The notes beneath the pieces were generated by a model. It was not told where the DNA came from. It ran no database searches and saw nothing but the letters and a program-made list of their open reading frames with translations. A stretch of 64,000 nt of DNA from CBDCZI01 sp965224495 (GTDB taxonomy: Bacteria; Bacteroidota; Bacteroidia; Cytophagales; JAAEPT01): contig CBDCZI010000025.1 in NCBI GenBank assembly GCA_965224495.1, positions 124,001 through 188,000 of the forward strand, given 5' to 3'. The position numbers and the translations under genes were made by a program. Of the stretch, positions 35,386 to 42,323 are shown piece by piece (positions within the stretch are counted from its first letter, which is position 1; the number at the start of each line of letters is the position of its first letter).

Positions 35386-35395
35386 GTTGTAGTAC
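35386..35395 (+). other. Cassette 6 start junction
   Basis: GTTGTAGTAC directly follows the IS3 right duplication and is the right end of site 5. It matches the cassette 6 right end (GTCCTACAAC at 36145) in 9 of 10 bases. Confidence 0.7.
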
Positions 35396-35418
35396 ATTAC
35401 CAAAAAGCAAGCAATAAT

Positions 35419-36165
35419 ATGTTTCAAAATATTGGGGATTTCATAAATCATATACTAATTATAGCCTTTGGAATAATAGCTTTTATAGCCTATTCCAAAA
35501 AAAAGAAAGCTTATCAATTATGGTTAGGAATAGCATTTATGCTAACAGGAATTCTTCTTACTTCTATCTCATTATTCAATATGAGAAACAACCAAAATAA
35601 CCTACTTGTCTCAATAACACCTCCTGTAATTACTAAAGTTGACTCATCCCTTGCAGTCGCTGACTATGAAAGAGTGATAAGATACTTATTAGAAGAGTCC
35701 GACACCACAAAAACTGATACTATATTAACTTTTAGTGGTTTCAAGTTAACGGTTAAGGGAACCACTATCTATGACCATCATTCAGAAGAACCTGTTATGC
35801 TTTTTCCTGCAACTGAAGCCAATCTAATAGTTACATTTAAAAATGAAAAAAATATAGATAACAGCTCTCTTTCTCATTATTCTCAAGCTGTTGTTAAGAA
35901 TTTGATGAAGAACAATAGATTTTCGCCAGTTCAAGAAATTGACAATATGAGTTCGATAATGGAAAACAGCATTATTCAATACTCATTTATCAAAAAGCAT
36001 AAAGGAGTAGAAGTAATTAATGGGTTATTACTTTTTGTAAAAATGAACAACAATGTTACCCGAATCTCAATTGGTAAAATAGGTAGTCCATCACAAGAAA
36101 TTGATAATTACATCAATAACTTAAAGGAACAAATAAAAGAAAACGTCCTACAACAAGGTGTTTAA
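35419..36165 (+). CDS. Cassette 6 membrane-anchored protein
   Basis: 248 residues. Two N-terminal membrane segments (NHILIIAFGIIAFIAYSKKK and LGIAFMLTGILLTSISLF) precede a soluble, presumably extracytoplasmic domain (~65-245) with TLTFSGFKLTVKGTTIYDHH and a C-terminal NNYINNLKEQIKENVL helix. No family recognised. The last codons overlap the left end of attC-like site 6, so the cassette end is part of the reading frame. Confidence 0.7.
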   Translation: MFQNIGDFINHILIIAFGIIAFIAYSKKKKAYQLWLGIAFMLTGILLTSISLFNMRNNQNNLLVSITPPVITKVDSSLAVADYERVIRYLLEESDTTKTDTILTFSGFKLTVKGTTIYDHHSEEPVMLFPATEANLIVTFKNEKNIDNSSLSHYSQAVVKNLMKNNRFSPVQEIDNMSSIMENSIIQYSFIKKHKGVEVINGLLLFVKMNNNVTRISIGKIGSPSQEIDNYINNLKEQIKENVLQQGV

Positions 36166-36340
36166 AAAATAAGGGTTCGCTGGTTTTTTGAAGTTCGGTT
36201 TCATTTGCAAGCCCACCCAAATTACAGTTTTAAATTTACGGTTGAAATCTAAATGTAAAACTGTAAATTGGGTTCAGAAATAGACCTGTTAGTGAGGAAT
36301 CGTTTATTCCTTAAATTTAAAACACGGGCCGTTGTAACAA
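36145..36340 (+). repeat. attC-like site 6
   Basis: Left GTCCTACAAC (36145-36154), right GTTGTAACAA (36331-36340). Inner arms GTGTTTAAAAAATAAGG and CCTTAAATTTAAAACAC pair. The central hairpin is CCCAAATTACAGTTTTA with TAAAACTGTAAATTGGG. Blocks TGGTTTTTTGAAGTTC and GACCTGTTAGTGAGG are shared with site 3. Confidence 0.78.
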
Positions 36341-36357
36341 ATTAAATATCACGTGAA

Positions 36358-37137
36358 ATGGATTTTAAGACAATATTGGAAGACATTAAGAAATGGTGTG
36401 AAAAAGAGTCAATATTATATTTAGAAGGAAGTTTGACAAAAGAATCGAATGTATTTAAGATTAATTCTGATTACACATTGTTTGATTTCCTTATTCTTGG
36501 TAAGAATAGTGGTGCTTCTAATGTTATTATTGAATCTCAGATTTTTAATTTTGAAGATACCAAAGAAGGCATTATAGATATGTTTGTAGAAACAGATACA
36601 GAATATATCTCTAAGGTCGAATTAGAGTTGATTAAGTTTGAAAAGTATAATCAACAACTTTCGAATTTATCTCTTTATTGGACGATATCGGGGGTTATTT
36701 ATCAAATGGACTTTGAAGCTACTTGGTTTAATAGGCTTTCTAAAAAGATTGAAGAATTAATAGATAAGTATGAAGAGTTTAAATGGAATGAAAAACAAAA
36801 TAAATTCCCTAATGATGAAGAACAATTTTCTCGATTATGTGATGAGATAGCGAGTAACTCTGACTTTTTAAAATTTTCAACAAGACCTCAGAAAATTAAT
36901 CAAATAATTGAAGAGGTATTATTGAAAGAAAAGATAGAATTGAATAACGAAAATTTACGTTCTGTAAAACATTATTTGAAACCCGAAGTTAATAGGGTTT
37001 TTGAGAAAAAGTATAGAAAGAAAGCTGAAAGAGGTCTGAAATTAGCAATAAAAGAAATGCTTGATTCAAATTGTTCTAAAATAGAACTTTTATCAAAATT
37101 GGATATTCCCGAGAGTTTTTATCATAAGTTTAAATAA
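36358..37137 (+). CDS. Cassette 7 hypothetical soluble protein
   Basis: 259 residues, no signal or membrane segment, acidic. It begins MDFKTILEDIKKWCEKESIL and ends with two Lys-rich helical stretches (VNRVFEKKYRKKAERGLKLA, SKIELLSKLDIPESFYHKF). No family recognised. It is the only clearly cytoplasmic cassette product. Its stop is just before attC-like site 7. Confidence 0.68.
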   Translation: MDFKTILEDIKKWCEKESILYLEGSLTKESNVFKINSDYTLFDFLILGKNSGASNVIIESQIFNFEDTKEGIIDMFVETDTEYISKVELELIKFEKYNQQLSNLSLYWTISGVIYQMDFEATWFNRLSKKIEELIDKYEEFKWNEKQNKFPNDEEQFSRLCDEIASNSDFLKFSTRPQKINQIIEEVLLKEKIELNNENLRSVKHYLKPEVNRVFEKKYRKKAERGLKLAIKEMLDSNCSKIELLSKLDIPESFYHKFK

Positions 37138-37138
37138 A

Positions 37139-37221
37139 ATGTTACAACACGGTGTAAAAACGCATAGCTGGGTTCATCGGTCATTGCAGCTTTAGTTCTT
37201 GTATCATTGGCGGAAAATCAC
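37139..37221 (+). repeat. attC-like site 7, left half only
   Basis: ATGTTACAAC (37139-37148) matches the cassette 7 start GTTGTAACAA in reverse complement at 9 of 10 bases. It is followed by ACGGTGTAAAAACGCATAGC and part of the centre. The right half is missing, replaced by the IS3 fragment. Confidence 0.68.
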
Positions 37222-37365
37222 AAATTGTAATGGATAAATTACATGAATGGTTTGAGGATTATAATAATTATGCTCCACACTCAGCTTTAAATATGAAAAC
37301 ACCACAAGAATTGTATAACTTTGAAATAGCTGCTTAACTAGTCCAACTTTTTATCGGTAAGAGCA
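37222..37365 (+). mobile_element. IS3 end fragment, 144 bp
   Basis: An exact-looking reverse-complement copy of 34105-34248: the last ~37 codons of orfB (LHEWFEDYNNYAPHSALNMK...) and the terminal AACTAGTCCAAC...AAGAGCA. It marks the 3' limit of the array and suggests a deletion or recombination through an IS3 copy here. Confidence 0.9.
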
Positions 37366-37368
37366 GAT

Positions 37369-37539
37369 TGGTTTGTGTCCGAATACAAAAAATACTCTAA
37401 TCGGAAGTTAGATATGGGTAAAAGTTGTATTCGATTTAAAAAAACAAATGAATTACCATATGATTTAATTGGCGAGTTATGTACTAAAATGACCGTTGCA
37501 CAATGGATTAATTTGTATGAGAAAAATGTTAAAAAATGA
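37369..37539 (+). pseudogene. DUF1801-type protein, C-terminal fragment
   Basis: Frame 37369-37539 reads WFVSEYKKYSNRKLDMGKSC, then IRFKK, PYDLIGELCTKMTVAQWINL and a stop. This is the C-terminal end of a DUF1801 (YdhG-like) protein, whose members keep the K-x-x-MGKSCIRFK pattern. The N-terminal ~80 residues are lost where the IS3 fragment begins, so this is a remnant of the chromosome side or of a lost cassette. Confidence 0.75.
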
Positions 37540-37626
37540 AATTGCGTTTCGTAGAACCGAAAGAAACTTATTTCTCCCCTATTTATCGAACGAAAACATT
37601 TCTGAATGCCATAAAAGTCTTTTGTC

Positions 37627-40281
37627 TTACCTATCGTAAAAAGTACTTTTCTTAGATATTTTCAAATCCTTCAACGCATTTGATTTGATGTTGATATAGA
37701 ACCCGTAACTCTTTTGTGGACCAAAAGGAATCCAGTTGATACGCATTTCCCAACAGTTTAGGTCTCTGTAAATATCTAATCGAGGGGTTACAAACTTGTT
37801 TGTTGTGATGTCATAAGAAGCAGAATAACCTAAACGCCATTTTTTAGTCACTTTAAAGTCACCTCCAAACTGCATCGTTTGTATCTCCTGTTTGTCGGTA
37901 TTAGGTGTTTTGCTGTAACTGTAAGCATAACGTACTCGTAAATTCCAAGGCATAGAAAAATCTACGTATTCATATTCGTTTAATTGACGGTAATCTGTTT
38001 TGGTTGCCGTACTGTCTTTCCCGAAATCATCCTTGTTAGCATCTCTAAAGTTAATACCTTCATTTGGCTTCGTTTTCCCTTTGAGTTTGGCGGGGTTTAA
38101 ACTTGTCCCTAAAGAAAAACGAGCACGCTGAATCGAACCGACACCTTTACCGCTGTTCCAAGCAAACTCATTTACCCGGTCAAATTTATCTGTAGCCGTA
38201 TTGTGTTCATAAGTATAAGGCTCTATCGTTATACCTGATTGAAAGTTGACATACCCAAAAATATTTGTATTCGCATTCAATTGAATAGGAGCTAATTGAA
38301 ACGAATCAACAGCGAAATTATAGTTTGTACTTACTCCAATATTGTCAAAAATGCTTATTTTTTTATTGGTTGTGTCACTTGTTAAGTGTTTCAATTGGAT
38401 GGCGTTTGTCAAAGAAAATGTCAAAGCGGATTGTTCTACACCAGTCCCAGGTTTGTAAATAGCGTCTTGGTAACGGTTTAAATAAGCCGTTTTTCCTGCT
38501 ATTTGTAGTTCGTCTAATCGGTCATCTTTTCTACTGTAATCGGGATTGTAACGAAACCCAACGGTAGGTACTACCGTGTGACGAATGGTCGATTTTGTCC
38601 CTTTTATTCCGTAATAACCATAAGCACGACTTGATACATTTACATTTGAGCTAAGTGTCCCTACACGAGAAAACCCTTTAATTGTATCAACAGCTAGCGT
38701 CTCATTACCCGCAGTTGTTGTTTTTGTGTAGTTGTTTGCTTGTGTGTACCAGTTTTCAGTATAAGTGACTGATGGGCTGATATTTAACGCTTGACCTATT
38801 TTGAAAGTTGCAGAGACAGGAATAGTGTGACGCATACCGATTTTTTTGGTTCGCCACATTTCTTTAATTACCTCCTCGTTCATTGTGAAAACGGTGTCAT
38901 TGAGTGTCGTAAGACCTCCATCGTAACTAATAGGTAATGCGTAACGAGGTGCTCGGTATTTGTTGGTTAATTTATTTTCAAAATCAAATTTATAACTTAA
39001 CCCCACACTTTTTAGAAAGTCTGTTGTTGCTGATTTTTTTCCTTTAACCATTTTCTTAAAAGGATAAAGTCTGCTCATCGAAATATTGGCATTTGGTAAC
39101 GAGAAATTGTACACCCCGTCTTGGTTGTTTTGGTCGTGTCTAAATTTTAACGAATAATTGAAAGGCGTACGTTTAATCGGTGCAGAATAAGAAATGTACG
39201 ACTTCATCGATGTTTTTAAGTATTGATCGGTACTGTACGAATTGTTTTGGTTAAATGTACTTGTTGCAATATCTACATTGGAGGTAAAACGTTTTCCTCC
39301 ACGAGACTTTGGTGTATGTTGCCATTGAAATTCATAGTCATTGGCATCTCCTTTCCCAAAAATATCTTTATCGTAAACTACATTTCTATATTTGAAAGAA
39401 ACACCGCCTTTGTAACGGTAGCGTTTTTTGTAATCGACCACCACACCTGCCCCAAAACCACCGTTAGAATACAGCTCACCAGTAAAAGCTGAACCTAGAT
39501 AATCATTCATCGCCCAATAATATCCCCCTTCTCGTAAGTAAAAGCCCCGTTCGTTTTGTTCTCCAAATTGAGGAATAATAATACCGCTTGCTTTTGTTTT
39601 GGGTGTAGGGAAATAACCAAAAAAGAACCCTAAAGGAGTGGGTACGTCAGCGATATAAAGATTAAAAGGACCTGTAATCACTTTTTTACCAGGTATAATC
39701 TTTATTCGCTTGGATTTGATGTATGTGCCGTTAGCAATATCTTCACAAGGGCAAAATGTTCCGTTTTTAATAAATATATTTTTGTCTTCGTCCATTAAAA
39801 CCGTGTCGCCAGTGGTTTTCCATTCGTCTTGTTCTAAATAGATACTTGTAATTTTGGCTCTTTTTGTTTTGTAATTGTAGCACATTTCTAACGCCTGTAC
39901 TTCGTTTTCACCGTCTTTGAAATAAGGAATACCAATATAATTACCTAATGAATCTTTGGTAGAAAAAGCACATACTAAATTTTTGGAATAATTAATTTCC
40001 ATTCTTGATGCCTCCATCGTAATCGAGCCGTAATCGACGTGTGTATTTCCATAAAGATAAATCGTCGATTGCTTTACATTAAACCAAATCGAATCTTTTG
40101 CGTTGTAGTTAATGATAGATTCAATATCTCCCGAAGGAGCATAACTCAATGAACCACTTTTAGGGATAGTCTGATTTGATGCCGTCGAATCTTCTTGTGA
40201 AAAAAGAGACGTACTCATCAATACAAAGCCAAAAAATGTGGCTTTTAAAAGAGTGGGTATTATGGTGATAACGTTTTTCAG
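37627..40281 (-). CDS. LptD-like LPS-assembly outer-membrane protein
   Basis: About 864-884 residues. N-terminal OstA/LptA-like part (ESIINYNAKDSIWFNVKQ, YLYGNTHVDYGSITMEASRM), then VPTPLGFFFGYFPTPKTKAS and a long C-terminal beta-barrel with many aromatic strands. It should insert LPS at the outer leaflet. Start is uncertain: the first usual codons (TTG 40221, ATG 40218) cut into the signal peptide. The frame extends to a CTG at 40281, giving KNVITIIPTLLKATFFGFVL...FSQ, a full signal peptide, with a stop just before it. lptC lies at 53589, not adjacent. Confidence 0.85.
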   Translation of the reverse strand: MKNVITIIPTLLKATFFGFVLMSTSLFSQEDSTASNQTIPKSGSLSYAPSGDIESIINYNAKDSIWFNVKQSTIYLYGNTHVDYGSITMEASRMEINYSKNLVCAFSTKDSLGNYIGIPYFKDGENEVQALEMCYNYKTKRAKITSIYLEQDEWKTTGDTVLMDEDKNIFIKNGTFCPCEDIANGTYIKSKRIKIIPGKKVITGPFNLYIADVPTPLGFFFGYFPTPKTKASGIIIPQFGEQNERGFYLREGGYYWAMNDYLGSAFTGELYSNGGFGAGVVVDYKKRYRYKGGVSFKYRNVVYDKDIFGKGDANDYEFQWQHTPKSRGGKRFTSNVDIATSTFNQNNSYSTDQYLKTSMKSYISYSAPIKRTPFNYSLKFRHDQNNQDGVYNFSLPNANISMSRLYPFKKMVKGKKSATTDFLKSVGLSYKFDFENKLTNKYRAPRYALPISYDGGLTTLNDTVFTMNEEVIKEMWRTKKIGMRHTIPVSATFKIGQALNISPSVTYTENWYTQANNYTKTTTAGNETLAVDTIKGFSRVGTLSSNVNVSSRAYGYYGIKGTKSTIRHTVVPTVGFRYNPDYSRKDDRLDELQIAGKTAYLNRYQDAIYKPGTGVEQSALTFSLTNAIQLKHLTSDTTNKKISIFDNIGVSTNYNFAVDSFQLAPIQLNANTNIFGYVNFQSGITIEPYTYEHNTATDKFDRVNEFAWNSGKGVGSIQRARFSLGTSLNPAKLKGKTKPNEGINFRDANKDDFGKDSTATKTDYRQLNEYEYVDFSMPWNLRVRYAYSYSKTPNTDKQEIQTMQFGGDFKVTKKWRLGYSASYDITTNKFVTPRLDIYRDLNCWEMRINWIPFGPQKSYGFYINIKSNALKDLKISKKSTFYDR

Positions 40282-40491
40282 TACTTATGAATCATTATGA
40301 ACTTATAAAGTTAGTATAAATTCTTGTTTTCAACACTCATATTTCAACGGACTTTGGATATAATAGGTCTATAAACGCAAAGTATTTGTTTATAAATGAG
40401 TAAAACAGACTAAGTTCTTTCAGATTAGCATAAAAATAGCGAATTTGCAGAATACAAATCGTCTCGTTATAGAGATGTAAATATTATAATA

Positions 40492-41697
40492 ATGACAAAA
40501 GAAGTAAAAGTAGGGGCATTGGTATTAGTTGCGGGGATTTTATTCTATTTCGGGTATCATTTTCTGAAAGGAAACGATTTGTTTTCGAGTGAAAATGTTT
40601 ACCAAGTCCGTTACAGTAATGTAGATGGATTACAAGTGTCCAACCCTGTAATGTTTAGGGGTTTGCGTGTTGGTCAAATCGAAGACTTAGAAATGGAGCA
40701 CGAAAACAACGACAGTATTTTGGTTTCTATTCGTGTCAATGAAAATGTACGAGTAGGAAACAAAACAATGGTCTATTTAGAAAGTTCGGGTATGCTTTCT
40801 GGAATGCAATTGCGTTTAGAAACAGGAAAAAGCACCGTGCTTTACGAAGGTGGGGAAACATTAAGGGCTTACACCAACAAAGGTTGGATGGGCGAATTGG
40901 AAGAACAAGGAGGACAAATCAAAGATCTTATCTCTAAAATAGGCTCAATGACTGACAAAAACAGTGATTTGAGTAAAAAATTAAATCAGACATTGACCAA
41001 TATCGAAGTAACAACCAAACATTCGGGTCATTTGTTTGGTGTGTTAGATAAAACGCTAACAGGTCAACAGGTAAACATTGAAGCGATTTTAAAAAACTTC
41101 AAAATTATTTCTCAAGAATTTAAAACTTTACCTGATTCATTGAAAATAGCGATTAGTCAAGCATCAAGTTTATTAAATAATTTGGACAAAGCAGATTACG
41201 AAGGACTAATCAGGGATATGGATAGCGTGATGGTCAATGTGCACAAAATCACCGATAAATTAGCGTTGTCAAACAATACGGTAGGAGCTTTAATCAACGA
41301 AAAAGAACTGTATAGCAATTTAAACAAGACAATTAAAGACTTAGATTTTGTATTGGTTGATTTTCAAGCAAATCCTAAAAAATACACTTCGATTAGTGTA
41401 TTTGGAAAAGCACCAGAAAATGAGCGACCGATTATTCGTTCTATTAGACCAAAAAGCATTTCTTCGGAACTTACTTTAAAACTGAAAAGAGAAATTCCTG
41501 CGATGTTCAAAGTGAGCCTTTACAACGACGGGAACAAAAGCGTTACAAAACTAGACGAAACAACGTTTACTGTGGATAGAGGAAGTAAAACCATCACCAT
41601 TCCTTTACCTAGTGATTTGGCAAAAGGCACTTATATGTTACACGCTACTTGGTTGGGAGCTTCGTCAGGACAATCTGTGAATATTGAAGTGCAATAG
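40492..41697 (+). CDS. MlaD/MCE-family protein
   Basis: 401 residues. An N-terminal membrane anchor (GALVLVAGILFYFGYHFL) is followed by an MCE domain (~38-115): VYQVRYSNVDGLQVSNPVMF, then RGLRVGQIEDLE, typical of the substrate-binding subunit of phospholipid-transport ABC systems. A helical region follows (~130-290, LSKKLNQTLTNIE, hydrophobic heptads). The C-terminal ~70 residues are a beta-domain. It lies divergently from the lptD-like gene. The ATPase and permease partners are not in this window. Confidence 0.9.
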   Translation: MTKEVKVGALVLVAGILFYFGYHFLKGNDLFSSENVYQVRYSNVDGLQVSNPVMFRGLRVGQIEDLEMEHENNDSILVSIRVNENVRVGNKTMVYLESSGMLSGMQLRLETGKSTVLYEGGETLRAYTNKGWMGELEEQGGQIKDLISKIGSMTDKNSDLSKKLNQTLTNIEVTTKHSGHLFGVLDKTLTGQQVNIEAILKNFKIISQEFKTLPDSLKIAISQASSLLNNLDKADYEGLIRDMDSVMVNVHKITDKLALSNNTVGALINEKELYSNLNKTIKDLDFVLVDFQANPKKYTSISVFGKAPENERPIIRSIRPKSISSELTLKLKREIPAMFKVSLYNDGNKSVTKLDETTFTVDRGSKTITIPLPSDLAKGTYMLHATWLGASSGQSVNIEVQ

Positions 41698-41753
41698 GGC
41701 TTCAATAGCCTTACACCTGTTTTTGAGCTATTTGATAACCATTCGTTTTTTAT

Positions 41754-42254
41754 ATGACAAGTTTCAGAACCCGTCCCCGTTTTAAGCATACAACCACTAA
41801 AACAGCTCCAGAAATAGTGAAGTTGTTTAGCGATGCACTCCCTTCTACAGAATGCGGTATTACAGGACAAGTTTTTGAGGACCATTTGTCGTTGAGAATA
41901 GTCAAAGAAGAACAACACGTATGGTCTCCTCAATTGAGCTTAGACTATGAAATCAATGAGGATGGAGAAATGGAGGTTCATGGTGTTTATGGCCCTATGC
42001 CTGCAATTTGGACAAAATATGCTTTCGGTTATTTTGTTTCGTTAGGCATCGCCTTTTTTGCCTTAATTATTGGTGGAGTACAATTGATGTTAGGTAATTC
42101 TCCTCTTGTTTTGTGGCTAGTACCTGTCTCTTTAACTTTTGTCACTATACTTTATATAATGGCACAAACAGGTCAAAAATTAGGGGCTGAACAAACCTTT
42201 ACTTTGCATCATTTTTACAAGCGAACAATGCATGTTAAAGTACATATTGACTAA
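41754..42254 (+). CDS. Two-TM hypothetical protein
   Basis: 166 residues. A soluble N-terminal part (~1-90, SFRTRPRFKHTTTKTAPEIV) precedes two membrane segments (FGYFVSLGIAFFALIIGGVQ, LVLWLVPVSLTFVTILYIMA). No family recognised. It lies 56 nt after the MCE gene and may be co-transcribed; a role with it is possible but unsupported. Confidence 0.65.
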   Translation: MTSFRTRPRFKHTTTKTAPEIVKLFSDALPSTECGITGQVFEDHLSLRIVKEEQHVWSPQLSLDYEINEDGEMEVHGVYGPMPAIWTKYAFGYFVSLGIAFFALIIGGVQLMLGNSPLVLWLVPVSLTFVTILYIMAQTGQKLGAEQTFTLHHFYKRTMHVKVHID

Positions 42255-42293
42255 GTGTTTTGTTGTAGAGTCTTGATTTGGTTATCACTTTAT

Positions 42294-42301
42294 TATCTTT
42301 G
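42294..42301 (+). promoter_or_regulatory. Bacteroidota -7 box (TATCTTTG)
   Basis: The box lies 22 nt before the ATG at 42324, giving the LTA-synthase-like gene its own promoter. Confidence 0.72.
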
Positions 42302-42323
42302 GGTTAAATAAAAATAAACACTA

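Larger units (their letters stand above)
26028..37365 (+). mobile_element. Integron-like array of seven cassettes with three IS intrusions
   Basis: Seven same-orientation gene cassettes are delimited by attC-like palindromes at 26890, 27795, 28689, 31317, 32250, 36145 and 37139. The start of each cassette (GTTnnn...) and the reverse complement of its own end agree over 9-10 bases: GTTAGCAAA for cassettes 1 and 2, GTTAGGCAAA for 3, GTTGTGT for 4, GTTGGCAAT for 5, GTTGTAG for 6, GTTGTAACA for 7. Adjacent cassettes differ. Genes are small, mostly secreted or membrane, and have no obvious promoters of their own. Insertions by IS1182-type elements (28886, 32438) and an IS3 element (34105) interrupt it, and an IS3 piece ends it. 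Confidence 0.8.

Noticed and set aside
26890..36340. Repeated ~195-bp palindromic intergenic blocks could be a CRISPR array or REP-type repeats
   Set aside because: The blocks are too long and unequal for CRISPR repeats and separated by whole genes. Simple REP repeats would not explain the matched cassette ends.
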